Assembly (NCBI GenBank): GCA_905181615.1
Contig: CAJIYH010000004.1
Coordinates: forward strand, 195,001-259,000
Source: an uncultured Flavobacteriaceae bacterium
GTDB taxonomy: Bacteria > Bacteroidota > Bacteroidia > Flavobacteriales > Flavobacteriaceae
Reading direction: 5' to 3'
Length of the DNA stretch: 64,000 bases
Positions 54,201-60,500 of this stretch are shown here, piece by piece (position 1 is the first letter of the stretch; each line of letters starts with the position of its first letter). Made by a program: the position numbers and the translations under genes. A model generated the notes under the pieces. It saw only the letters and a list, made by a program, of their open reading frames with translations. It was not told the origin of the DNA and ran no database searches.

Positions 54201-57195
54201 AAGCGCTTCTTCTTCTGCTGGGATATTAAAAATAGGAGAAACAGCAACCTATACGGCATCCTATACAATTGAGGCTGATGCAGCAGCTACAGGTAGCATT
54301 AGAAACCGTGTATTAGTTACTTCGAGTAGTCCAGGGAACACAGATGATGTTATCGATATATCTGATAATGGTGACGACAATGATGGTAATACTGTAAATG
54401 ACCATACTGTTGTTTCAGCTACTGCCGAACCAAAATTAGAAGTAACTAAAACTTCTATTTTAATTGATAATAATAGTGATGGAAATACAGGTGCTGGAGA
54501 TACATTAGTTTACACCATAGCAATTACTAACACCGGGGGAATTACATTATCTAATATTTCTTTAGTTGACGTATTAACCGATGGTAATGGTAATGGATTA
54601 GCACTATCTTCAGGCCCTACTTTAACTTCTGCTTCATCAGGGTCGTCTGCTTCAACTCTTCAAGCTACAGGTGTTCTTACTTATACTGCAACTTACACAA
54701 TATCAAGTGCTGCAGCCAACACATCTTCTATCAACAACCGAGTAACGGTTACCGCTAGTAGTCCAGGGAATAGTAATAATGTTATAGATGTATCTGATGA
54801 TGGCGATGACAGCGATGGAAATACAGAAGATGATCAAACCACGATATCTATTGATGCTATTCCTGTATTGGAAGTAACTAAAACAGCCTCTGTCACCGAT
54901 GATGGAAATGGAATCACTGGCCAAGGAGATGTAATAAATTATGTAATCACAATAGAGAATAAGGGTAATGTTACGCTTTCTAGTTTAACAGTTACAGATA
55001 GTCTAACCGATGGTAACGGAGGTTTACTAGCTATGGGTAACGGGCCTTATTTCTCTGGATCTGACCAGGGGTCTGGTTTAGGAATATTACTACCAGGCGA
55101 AACATCTACCTATAGAGCTTATTATATTATAACGGCTGCTTCTGCAGCAACCGGCCAAATCTCCAATATAGCTACTGCTACGGCGAGTAGTCCAGGCAAC
55201 AGTAATGACGTTTCTGATCAGAGTGATGATGGCGATGACACGGATGGTAATTTAGTTGATGATCCAACGATTGTAGATATTGTCCCAAATACTTCAATGG
55301 AGATTACTAAAACCGCATCTGTTACTGATAATGGAGATGGGGTAAATGGAACTGCAGATGTTGTTGTTTATACTATTACGGTTAATAACACGGGAGACAC
55401 CTCTCTTACAGGAGTAATAATAAGTGATGTTCTTACTGATGGAAACGGAACAGTACTATCCTTAGATGCAGGACCTACCTTTGGAAGTGCTTCTTCAGGG
55501 TCATCACAAGGCACTTTAGCCTCAGGCGAAATTGCAACCTATACAGCTACCTATACTATTGCTCAAACCCCTGCTAATACAGGTTTAATTAGTAATGTTG
55601 TTACAGGTACAGCATCTTCCCCAGGTCAGAGTAATAATGTTACAGACACCTCAGACGATGGTGATGATAGTGACGGCAATACAACTAGCGACGCGACGAT
55701 TGTAAACACTCAATCTAGTGGAGCTATGGAAGTCACCAAGACAGCATCAGTAGTAGACACTAATGGTAATGGGAACAACGATCAGGGTGATGTAATCGTT
55801 TATACGATAGCCGTGGCCAATACGGGTAGTGTTACCCTATCAGGTTTAGCATTAACTGACACGTTAACGGACGGCTCAGGAGGTTCTCTTAGTTTAGCTT
55901 CAGGTCCAACTTTTACTAGTAACAGCGCCTCTTCAGCGGAAGGGAGTTTAGCAGTAGGAGAGATATCTACTTACACAGCGACTTATACGATAAGCCAGAA
56001 TGTAGCCAATACAGGGTCAGTAAACAACAGTGTATCTGCAACGGCTAGTACTCCAGGGAACAGTAATGATGTTACTGATGTATCAGACGATGGTGATGAT
56101 AGTGATGGAAATACAGCAAATGATGTAACAGTAGTTTTAACAAGTTCAGATTCTTCCATAGAGGTAACTAAAACAGCTGTTGTAAATGACACTAATGGTA
56201 ATAGTAAAACAGATCAAGGTGATGTAATCGTTTACAATATTACGGTTCGCAACACAGGAAATATTACCCTTAGCAGCATAACAGTTAGCGACACCTTAAC
56301 AGACGGTAATGGAGGATCTTTAAGTTTAGATATCGGACCAAGTTTTGTATCGAATAGCGGTTCATCAGCACAAGGGACATTAATCTCGGGTGAGATTGCT
56401 ACCTATACAGCAACTTATACGATAAGCGCGGCAGCAGAGAACACACCAAGTATTAATAATACCGCTCAGGCAACAGCTAGTACACCTGGAAACACAAATG
56501 ATGTTAGTGATGTATCGGATAATGGTAATGATGGGGATGGTAACACGAGCAATGATCCAACGGTAGTAAACATTACAGCAAGTCCCCAGATGGAAGTAAC
56601 CAAAGAAGGAACGGTTACTGACAATGGTGATGGAGTTTTAGGAGTAGGCGATACAGTAAATTATACCATAAAAATCGAGAACCAAGGGAATGTAAATATT
56701 ACAGAACCATCATTAGTAGATACCTTCACAGATGCACTGTCCAACACCTTAGCATTAACAAGCGGACCAACGTTTGACTTTGGAGACCTAGGTTCTTCAG
56801 AAGGAACTATCAAGCCAAATGAGACGGCTCACTATGGGGCAACCTTTGTAATCACACAAGGGGTAGTAGATGCAGGAGGACTGATCAATAGTGTAACAGT
56901 AACAGCGAGTAGCACGGGTAATCCAGGTGGTCTTAGTGATGTATCGGATGACGGGGATGACACAGATGGTAATACAACCAACGATACTACGGTCTTGGTT
57001 ATTAATCCAAACCCAATTATTGAAACTACTAAAACAGCTGTAATAGTTGACAATAACTCTAATGGTATAAATGATTTAGGAGACACAATCACCTACACAA
57101 TTACGGTAGAAAATAAGGGTAATGTAAGTTTAACCGGATTAGGATTAGTTGATACCTTAACTGATGGTAATGGTGCTTCACTTAGTCCTTATTGA
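39265..57195 (+). CDS. giant DUF11/DUF7507-like repeat surface protein (main fragment)
   Basis: This single frame of 5,976 residues encodes about 33 tandem beta-domains of roughly 143 residues. Each begins with a pattern like (L/I)EVTKTA.TDNGDG...GD and passes through Y(T/S)I.V.N.GN. Then come DTLTDGNG, SGP.F.S.S.GSSQGTL, G(E).ATYTATY.I.Q..., and a final Asp-rich turn SDDGDDSDGNT.NDPTV. Such domains are extracellular spacers in Bacteroidetes adhesins, and the Asp clusters probably bind calcium. Inserted modules are TSP3-like repeats, jelly-roll modules, a lectin-like domain and a cupredoxin-like domain. It lacks its own signal peptide, which is on the preceding fragment. It ends at a frameshift near 57190. 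Export by type IX secretion is inferred; the C-terminal sorting domain would lie beyond the window. Confidence 0.85.
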   Translation: MVEGTKVENYIDNDSNGSIGLGDQLEYIITVYNNGEEDLENIELFDILKDLNNNTLALVAPFTPPGPIFVSSDQGSINSNILVGETVTYKAVYLVQQGAVDSGGLNNCLDVQVDGVNSGRRFTDTADNGNDSDGNLINDCTASTITATPSIEVTKSAIVQDVNGNSQNDPNDIINYTIRIENDGDLTLTGLVIADTFVDGNSNSISLNSAPAFSTSSLGSSEGTLQVGEVAIYTAAYTISLISANSGSVSNSLLVTASSPGQSNNVSDTSDDGIQDDGNIIDDPTITSLSINKKIEATKTFSIADNGNGQNGQGDVVTYTITIENTGQINVSGITLVDQLTNCDGSSILTLSSGPTWNSNSGSSAQGSLDPGEIASYTATYTIGSVEIDSGCILNTVTATASSPGFTNDITDVSDDGNDADGNLVNDPTRIDFSVNPVIEVTKTGLLIDNGDDLPGVSDTAVFTITIVNTGNTALSTITLSDTFTRLDGTALTLDSGPSFNSSSGGSAQGTLQSGESATYTASYTVDAADVASNAVVNQVTVSAEAFNGTVITDVSDNGNDLDGNTENDITEIRLDYAPLLEVTKTVSVSANPVLGDVAVYSINIENKGNVNLNTLSIVDTFVGLAGASISLDAGPTFTSASLGSSEGNIVKGEIATYTATYTISQGAIDSGGFRNTAVVSARNPGSSSTDVSDASDDGDDTDGNITNDPTDVVISEDAFLEAVKTSTYTDSDSDSQLSFGDTVNYSITVQNKSNVTLDNLQLTDDLQNISLTSSMTLDTGPSFVSSNLGSSFGSLKPNEIASFIGTYLIRQADVDAGGISNQVSATAQTPANTVLYDLSDDNDDFDENTENDRTESPITRTPLIEVTKTSTITDQGDGQVGLGDTITYSISVFNAGNQNLSSVTLDDYFTTMNGNALTLSSSITFVSASLGSNEGSLLVSETAEYTSTFIINQTSIDDGGTSNIVTVTAASSNATVTDISDDGDDADGNLVNDPTQNIFSGSLELEATKTYTITDSNSDGITGIGDIINYSIVVENKGTESLTNFSITDTLTDANGNSLSLNASPTSSDGSIIAPLSTKTYLASYTISQSALDNGGLKNTALVQASNIAGTIYVTDISDDGDDSDSNTATDTTDVIIAANSSLNLTKTYVNIDNDSDGVISSGDKLVYTFSVINDGNITQNYIFITDAISDFDGNTLALDSYASPNRLAFNSNSNGSTPGTLISGEVGTYTATYTVQSANIASGGISNTATASSFVYIDGNPVIKAVDKSDDGDDTDGNTIDDPTLSYFGGMPIIEVTKTATYTGSADGADVGDIAVFTITVENKSTQDVIQNLTFVDTLTDTYLSGNTMSSTVTFNSASAGSSQGTLTIGETATYTSSYTITQSDIDAGGLRNSITFEGTSARNPVQSEKDVSDVSDNGNDLDGNLIDDPVILILGTDSDGDGTPDSTDIDDDGDGILDRDEQCLTFLLDGNSFESYTGAFPPQSPGNRNSPYPNISTAPPFTSVNGDGEVWSSSQGPQGTSFSPQQGFYFIELLTNASSANDGSYWNETSLGSNGNYDRIMVIENVYPNRTYNINYYQQEGGRFVATHAGGGASLVQVQSMQTNYAVSFISTSTSSWVSNTVSFTTDSQTTRVAVLFSAYSPGINSSVQLDAISMTASDSCNNDIDGDGVPNGLDLDSDNDGIYDVIESGNEALDTNNDGIISGLDTGYLDSDLNGASDVTESNVLKDSDADGIIDAFELDSDNDGCNDVQEAGYTDGNSDGILGGSPVTQDSNGKVTSGSDGYTQPQDLNIDLLFDYRDAAYDVGCYNPALDVVKTYTVSDTNGNGINDVGDVINYTVVATNTGGLDLLFTNTNDILTYGSNQNTLTLNWSSTSTSVLVTPTHNLFKYSNYIEDSSTYWLENNNGQATPQTEYGYVPNIPYYFNTNSGSSYSEVDHVFTTEGFGVTRSPYTYAGTDARVHTYSRVSNQNNVTYYHYQNVSLEANTTYTVSLYAAAPNNTYYNTVQNYEKLRFVSRPPSGTDTYSDYNRVTGPVTSNNSNSDTGWSRYSHTFTTGAAGTYRVGFSAPYFGNNWTRVWGVQLEVGSSAGRYSYTFSSTQQNAAESIFVDPSESALPAGESATFTSSQIITQEIFDLAPEISNSVTFTASYTSPGGISGTVQGVSDDGDDSDGNTENDPTVTSLSRTQGVEVTKTFTLTDVNSNTKTDIGDQVNYTITISNTGNTSLKSFTVTDTLSRSNGETVATLGTASLTTVTRKNFFNYSYTIDDSGSGWSEYQGISGASNQNIEPPNSVPYYFNTNSGAAYSTVDSWFPNEGNGTTPASSSGSLNFSDSGIRPGIIYTSGTEEQGYHNGYWAYKIASLEEGQTYTFSVYVKGTNGSQLDDSFRFIIDNDSNAQDATVVSTDQFMTTSWVRKSYTFTASFSGNHYVGIHPTKYSTNYYWGLQLEKGNLPTRFIYTSNLTPEVALPLPLNVPLSTYIEWASNQPDYNSSTYAAAFMNGTSASDQQYSSGLASIIEVEPENFTNFDNRPTSGHFDNGGPYEHNGHRYYRETTTWDFATHKSNATAASGYLAVPNTKAEWDFLKNMISTNFSNANHYIGVYQDNTSSDFTSDNIKGGWTVTDGSGSTVLLPGEITSLAPNSVSILEYTHTITQADVNSGGLSNSVIASANGFSTVSDTSDDGDDTDGNLVDDPTVTELSKTSSLTVAKTAVVSDVNSDSLNGVGDIITYTITVTNTGNTKLSTVTLIDQLTDALGNVLSLNSTPTYVSSYGTGLVSGTLQNLFKYSNYIEDSSTYWLENNNGQATPQTEYGYVPNIPYYFNANSGSSYSEVDHVFTTEGFGVTRSPYTYAGTDARVHTYSRVSNQNNVTYYHYQNVSLEANTTYTVSLYAAAPNNTYYNTVQNYEKLRFVSRPPSGTDTYSDYNRVTGPVTSNNSNSDTGWSRYSHTFTTGAAGTYRVGFSAPYFGNNWTRVWGVQLEKGSSPTRYNYTFSSLSPYIGTKVGTATIIDNNQILESNTGLVGDYYVDTYTASYTITQSDVDSGFVSNIATITSIDPDGSTVVSATIDDPTVVSLATTPTLEVIKTSTISDVNANGLNDIGDIITYSIVVSNTGYVTLSSITPLDTPTDSSGASLSLNAPLSTVTSTSGSTSSTILPNGSTTFTASLTVNQQALNSGGVTNTILITASSPGQTDNVTSTHQVYTQLTTVSPVIEITKTASITDNGDGVNGVADIITYSITIENKGNVNLQSLDIDDIFTDGNGNSVSLALSPTYQSTTISGTTSANDDGILGINHIDNYTANYVVKQADVDSGNLSNVVSVTASSPGFTDDASDVSDDGDDSDGNTVNDPTVTTFTPSASIEITKTATINDVNGNSENDLNDIISYTFEVKNTGNVNLSTPTLSDYLSDGVGLDLSSELNGPTYQSQTLSPSIVEYTVTIASVSGQNKFFIDGIQQKNIVFQKGYTYRFIQSDASNNSHPINFSTISDGTHNSGTSYTTSITSSGSPGSSNAYTQIYISDSTPALYYYCANHSGMGGNTSSIGSVSGVQNILRPNEIVTYTASYTISGSSANTAFISNVASVTASSPGNSNDVSDLSDDGDNSDGNTTNDPTIVELVPDPKMEITKTVTQTADNGDGLLGTGDTITYTIVVENTGNLLLSGLSLSDTMADGNGNSLSLDSGLTFVSASLGSSSGTLQLTEVATFTGTHILTRPTVNSGLVSNSIYGLASAGDLSNNVSDTSDDGDDSDGNLIDDPTVFNIPQVLDLNVTKTQAHLDLDGLGTINLGDKIIYTIEVNNLSNVELTSVSLVDTFTDLLSNTLTLDSGPTFISASLSSPSGTIKSNEVATYTATFTINQAAIDGAGLSNSVLVSSSSPGLSNNVTDTSDDGDDSDGNTDNDTTVTEINLISSLDVTKTATVNDTNSNSRTDINDIITYTITVLNNGETTLTGISFNDVITTSLGAQLSLTANPARISTSDGSPVGTLKVSETALYTAQFIINQTAYDAEFISNTVTVTANSIGLTGNVSDTSDDGDDSDGNTVDDPTVTIMTPNSEIEATKTYTVIDDGNGSIDVGDIIKFNITVENTGNAPLSGVSITDLLSDGNGTTIALSDGPYFTTASMGSTVGNLQIGETGNYVAYYTITQSAYDSSSISNIVSVTASSPYGTNDTTDLGDDGNDLDGNTVDDPTVVIITSAAAMNVVKIASVYDDGDGFTNFGDTINYTITVQNTGASALTTVTLTDTLTDNASNTLTLTNGPNFVSASQGSSQGNLNVGEIATYSASYLIEAAAANTGSIYNQVVAVASSPGELNDVTDTSDDNDDSDGNTTNDKTVVEMDFSPIIDITKTSSLIDNNSNSVTDLGDTIVYQISVRNSGNVSLSSLVVTDTLTDANLNPLTLSSGPNFVSSSSSSSEGSLLVGETATYSATFVIDQIALDSGGLLNSVYGLASSPGNSNNVSDTSDDGDDSDGNTVDDKTQTNIDQSIILEATKTATVTDNNSNGSTDLGDTIVYTITVENKGNVTLSSIGLTDTLLDGDGSALSLSSGPVFTSASASSAQGTLLVGETASYTASYTITQLALDTGSISNSVLVTGSSPGQSNNVTDTSDDGDDSDGNTEDDTTDITISNTPSLEVTKTAAITDNGDGAVGKGDVVQYTISVINNGNVTLSSLSVADVLSDLNSGTLSLSFGPSFSGSSQGSAQGTLKVGETASYIAYFIINQAAVDAGGLSNQASATASSPGNSNDVTDMSDDGDDSDGNLINDPTVTTITTSSSLEVTKTAAVTDNGDGNTGASDVINYTITVENKGNVTLSGLTLVDTLTDGSGGSLTLTNGPSFSSTTLGSSPGTLKPNEVATYSGYYIISANAALTSSINNSVLATASSPGQSNNVTDTSDDGDDSDGNTEDDVTVVDISPNPGIEATKTAIVIDSNSNSANDQGDIIVYTITTENTGNVTLTGVNLTDTLTDNSGNALTLTSGPIFNSASASSSAGILKIGETATYTASYTIEADAAATGSIRNRVLVTSSSPGNTDDVIDISDNGDDNDGNTVNDHTVVSATAEPKLEVTKTSILIDNNSDGNTGAGDTLVYTIAITNTGGITLSNISLVDVLTDGNGNGLALSSGPTLTSASSGSSASTLQATGVLTYTATYTISSAAANTSSINNRVTVTASSPGNSNNVIDVSDDGDDSDGNTEDDQTTISIDAIPVLEVTKTASVTDDGNGITGQGDVINYVITIENKGNVTLSSLTVTDSLTDGNGGLLAMGNGPYFSGSDQGSGLGILLPGETSTYRAYYIITAASAATGQISNIATATASSPGNSNDVSDQSDDGDDTDGNLVDDPTIVDIVPNTSMEITKTASVTDNGDGVNGTADVVVYTITVNNTGDTSLTGVIISDVLTDGNGTVLSLDAGPTFGSASSGSSQGTLASGEIATYTATYTIAQTPANTGLISNVVTGTASSPGQSNNVTDTSDDGDDSDGNTTSDATIVNTQSSGAMEVTKTASVVDTNGNGNNDQGDVIVYTIAVANTGSVTLSGLALTDTLTDGSGGSLSLASGPTFTSNSASSAEGSLAVGEISTYTATYTISQNVANTGSVNNSVSATASTPGNSNDVTDVSDDGDDSDGNTANDVTVVLTSSDSSIEVTKTAVVNDTNGNSKTDQGDVIVYNITVRNTGNITLSSITVSDTLTDGNGGSLSLDIGPSFVSNSGSSAQGTLISGEIATYTATYTISAAAENTPSINNTAQATASTPGNTNDVSDVSDNGNDGDGNTSNDPTVVNITASPQMEVTKEGTVTDNGDGVLGVGDTVNYTIKIENQGNVNITEPSLVDTFTDALSNTLALTSGPTFDFGDLGSSEGTIKPNETAHYGATFVITQGVVDAGGLINSVTVTASSTGNPGGLSDVSDDGDDTDGNTTNDTTVLVINPNPIIETTKTAVIVDNNSNGINDLGDTITYTITVENKGNVSLTGLGLVDTLTDGNGASLSPY
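43572..44700 (+). other. TSP3-like calcium repeats flanking a beta-rich module in the giant gene
   Basis: After the eleventh repeat domain the protein reads TDSDGDGTPDSTDIDDDGDG, a thrombospondin type-3-like calcium motif. A module of about 190 residues follows (LDGNSFESYTGAFPPQ to SVQLDAISMTASDSC) bounded by cysteines. A second group of TSP3-like motifs (DIDGDGVPNGLDLDSDNDGI, DSDADGIIDAFELDSDNDGC) then leads back to the repeat domains. TSP3 stretches often act as rigid calcium-dependent hinges in Bacteroidetes surface proteins. The inner module resembles carbohydrate- or ligand-binding jelly rolls but I cannot name the family. Confidence 0.7.
44932..45509 (+). repeat. 578-bp module, copy 1 (jelly-roll/phage-tail-like domain)
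   Basis: This stretch encodes a domain of about 190 residues inserted in repeat 12, from FKYSNYIEDSSTYWLENNNG to GNNWTRVWGVQLE. It resembles jelly-roll modules common in phage tail fibres and polysaccharide-binding proteins (F.YS...WGVQLE.G...RY.YT). The identical sequence recurs 2,685 bases downstream with one visible base difference. Confidence 0.85.
46041..47150 (+). other. second jelly-roll module plus C-type-lectin-like domain in the giant gene
   Basis: Repeat 13 is interrupted by two modules. The first (about 46041-46650, from NFFNYSYTIDDSGSGWSEYQ to YYWGLQLEKGNLPTRFIYTS) is a distant relative of the duplicated 578-bp module. The second (about 46657-47150) contains RETTTWDFATHKSNATAASG, YLAVPNTKAEWDFLKNMI, HYIGVYQD and KGGWTVTDGSG. 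This order is characteristic of C-type-lectin-like domains (A...LA.I....E..FL...., IG..D....G.W...DG). Both are likely ligand-binding. The family calls come from motif pattern only. Confidence 0.6.
47617..48194 (+). repeat. 578-bp module, copy 2
   Basis: This is the second copy of the module at 44932-45509, inserted in repeat 14. In reading both copies I found a single base change (Thr codon ACA to Ala codon GCA in YYFN(T/A)NSGSS). Identity starts abruptly at TTCAAATATTC and ends abruptly at GGGGGGT, so the copy was transferred as a precise block and recently. Confidence 0.85.
49561..49890 (+). other. cupredoxin-like domain inserted in repeat 17
   Basis: A stretch of about 110 residues interrupts a normal repeat after LNGPTYQSQTLSPS. 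It reads VEYTVTIASVSGQNKFFIDG, IVFQKGYTYRFIQSDASNNS and HPINFSTISDG, and ends YISDSTPALYYYCANHSGMG. The final Y-Y-C-x2-H-x2-M arrangement with an earlier HPINF histidine reproduces the His, Cys, His, Met ligand set of type I copper proteins. Similar modules occur in marine phage and bacterial structural proteins. The insertion ends within GSVSGVQNILRPNEIVTYTA, where the host repeat resumes. Confidence 0.7.
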
Positions 57196-57455
57196 GCGGT
57201 CCTACGTTTGTTAGTTCGAGTGCTTCATCATCTGCAGCAGGGTCATTAGCTGTATCTGAGATAGCAACTTATACTGCGACTTATAGTGTAACACAACAAG
57301 CGGTAGATAGTGGAAGTGTAGTTAACACAGTACTGGCCACGGCGTCCTCACCACAAAACACGAATGATGTAATAGACCGTAGTGATAATGGCGATGATAG
57401 TGATGGAGAAACTCAAGACGATAATACGGTAGTAGTTCTTAGTCGTACATCAGAA
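52714..57455 (+). repeat. super-repeat unit 1 (11 domains)
   Basis: Eleven consecutive beta-domains form one higher-order unit starting at LEATKTATVTDN. The same order of domain types recurs 4,742 bases later: types starting ATKTAT, AAITDNGDGAVGKGD, AAVTDNGDGN, IEATKTA, and so on to the pair MEVTKEGTVTDNGDG and (I/L)ETTKTAVI. Confidence 0.85.
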
Positions 57456-57560
57456 TTAGAAGCGACCAAGACAGCAACAGTCATAGACAATAACAGTAGT
57501 AGTTCGACGGATTTAGGGCGACACTATAGTTTATACGATTACAGTAGAGAACAAGGGTAG
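57192..57560 (+). CDS. giant surface protein fragment 3
   Basis: This short open frame of about 120 residues lies between two frameshifts. It holds the second half of repeat 34 (SGPTFVSSSASSSAAGSLAV and beyond) and the beginning of repeat 35 (LEATKTATVIDNNSSSSTDL). It then runs out of frame at an extra C near 57519, where the intact downstream copy reads GGGGACAC and this one GGGCGACAC. It is not an independent gene. Confidence 0.6.
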   Translation: MSGPTFVSSSASSSAAGSLAVSEIATYTATYSVTQQAVDSGSVVNTVLATASSPQNTNDVIDRSDNGDDSDGETQDDNTVVVLSRTSELEATKTATVIDNNSSSSTDLGRHYSLYDYSREQG

Positions 57561-60500
57561 TGTAACACTATCTAATGTAGGCTTAACCGATACCTTATTG
57601 GATGGAGATGGTTCAGCTCTTAGTTTATCAAGTGGTCCAGTGTTTACATCAGCTAGTGCTTCATCATCTCAAGGAACCTTGCTTGTAGGCGAGATAGCGA
57701 GTTATACGGCGAGTTATACGATAACCCAATTAGCATTAGACACGGGAAGTATAAGCAACAGTGTATTAGTAACAGGAAGCAGCCCAGGACAGACCAACAA
57801 TGTAACAGACACATCTGATGATGGGGATGACAATGATAGCAATACAGAAGATGACACGACAGATATAGCGATAAGCAAGAGTCCATCGATAGAAGTAACT
57901 AAGACAGCAGCGATAACCGATAATGGTGATGGTGCAGTGGGTAAAGGAGATGTGGTTCAGTATACAATCTCTGTGATTAACAACGGTAATGTTACCCTAT
58001 CTAGTTTAAGTGTAGCAGATGTTTTAAGTGATGCGAGTGGAAACACACTTAGTTTAAACAGCGGCCCGTCCTTCTCGGGCTCGTCACAGGGATCTGCCCA
58101 AGGGACACTTAAAGTAGGTGAGACAGCAAGCTACAGTGCACTTTATATTATTAACCAAGCAGCAGTAGATGCAGGAGGCTTATCGAACCAGGCATCAGCT
58201 ACTGCTAGTAGTCCAGGGAATAGTAATGATGTTACTGATCTGAGTGATGACGGGGATGACAATGATGGCAATCTAATTAATGATCCAACTGTCACTATAA
58301 TTACTACATCTAGTTCACTAGAGGTAATAAAAACAGCAGCTGTAACTGATAATGGAGGTGATGGTAATACAGGTTCAGGAGATATTATAAATTATACCAT
58401 TACAGTAGAGAATAAGGGTAATGTTACTTTATCGGGCTTAACCCTGGTTGACACCTTAACTGATGGAAGTGGCGGATCACTTACACTTACTAATGGTCCA
58501 TCGTTCTCATCGACAACTTTAGGTTCATCACCAGGCACCTTAAAACCGAAGCGAGATAGCAACTTATAGTGGATACTATATCATCAGTGCAAATGCAGCA
58601 TTAACTTCTAGTATAAATAACAGTGTATTAGCTACAGCGAGTAGTCCAGGCCAGAGTAATAATGTAACCGACACCTCAGATGATGGAGACGATAGTGATG
58701 GTAATACGACAGATGATGTAACGGCTGTATCGATCACTCCACTTCCAGCCATAGAGGCAACTAAGACAGCGGTAACAACAGATAATAATAGTAATGGTAT
58801 TGTAGACTTAGGTGATACGATTGTTTATACTATTACGGTAGAGAACAAGGGTAATACAAGTTTATCAGGGTTGACGTTGGTTGACACATTAACAGACAAT
58901 AATGGATTAGCACTTAGTTTATCGAGTGGACCAATCTTTACATCAGCAAGTGCAGGGTCTTCTCAAGGGACACTGACTCTTGGAGAAACAGCAACCTATA
59001 CGGCATCGTATACAATAACACAGGTAGCGGTAGACGCAGGAGGAACATCTAACACAGTATTAGCAACAGCATCTTCTGCTGGGAATACGGATGATGTAAC
59101 CGACACCTCAGATGATGGAGATGATGATGACAACAACACCACTGACGATCCAACGATCACTAGTATAACAGCTTCTCCAGGGATAGAGGCGACCAAGACA
59201 GCAACTGTACTTGACAATAATGGAGATAGTAATACAGGCGCAGGCGACACCATAGTGTATACGATAACGGTTCAAAATACAGGAGGTACTTCACTTTCTA
59301 ATATTTCATTAAATGACGTGTTGACTGATGGAAATGGATCTAGTTTATCACTTACTTCAGGACCAATATTTGTATCGAATAGTGCTTCGTCAGCAGAGGG
59401 TTCCTTAGCTGTAAATGAGATAGGAACTTACACTGCTACTTATACCATATCAAGTGCAGTAGAGAATACTTCATCGGTAAATAACCGAGTAACGGTTACC
59501 GCTAGTAGTCCGGGACAGAGCAATAATGTAACTGATGTATCTGATGATGGCGATGACAATGACGACAACACTGAGGATGATCAAACTGTTGTAGCAATAG
59601 ACGCTGTTCCAGTATTAGAGGTAACTAAAACAGCATCTGTAACTGATAATGGAGACGGTTATACAGGTTCTGGTGATGTGGTTAATTATGTAATCACAAT
59701 AGAGAATAAGGGTAATGTTACGCTTTCTAGTTTAACGGTTACCGATAGTCTAACCGATGGTAATGGAGACAGTCTAGTAATGAGCAACGGACCCTACTTC
59801 TCAGGTTCTGACCAGGGATCTGCACAAGGAACTCTTGTTGCTGGTGAGACTGCTACCTTCCAAGCCTATTACATTATTTCGTCTGCTGCTGCTGAATCAG
59901 GCCAAATCTCCAATATAGCTACTGCCACGGCGAGTAGTCCAGGCAACAGTAATGATGTTTCTGATCAGAGTGATGATGGTGATGACACGGACAGTAATTT
60001 AGTTGATGATCCAACGGTCACTTCAATGAATCCTATACCATCTATTGAGGTTGTCAAAACAGTAAGTACGATTGATAATAACTCTAATTCTTTGAATGAT
60101 ATTAATGATACCGTTGTCTATACCATTACGGTTAATAATACAGGTAATTTACTATTAACAAATGTTGCTTTAACGGATGTTCTTACTGATGGAAACGGAA
60201 CAGCACTATCCTTAGATGCAGGCCCTACATTTGTTTCTGCTACAGATAGCTCAAATTCTCAAATACTTCAAATAGGTGGAACTTCAACATTTACAGCTAC
60301 CTATACTATTGCTCAAAACCCTGCTTATAGCGGTATCATCAGTAATATTGTTTCGGTTACTGCAAATACTTCAGCAGGCATCAATGTAAGTGATCAAAGT
60401 GATGATGGCGATGATAGTGACGGTAATACAGTTGATGACCCTACAACTATTCAGACATCTCCAAGAGCTATGATGGAAGTCACCAAGACAGCATCAGTAG

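Larger units (their letters stand above)
55729..58866 (+). repeat. near-identical 3.1-kb block, upstream copy
   Basis: From GAAGTCACCAAGACAGCATC onward this block matches 60476-63606 almost base for base, with a shift of 4,747 bases that falls to 4,740 at its end. The seven extra bases sit at about 57175-57190 (+2), 57232 (+3), 57519 (+1) and 58551 (+1). Three of these break the reading frame. Confidence 0.85.
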
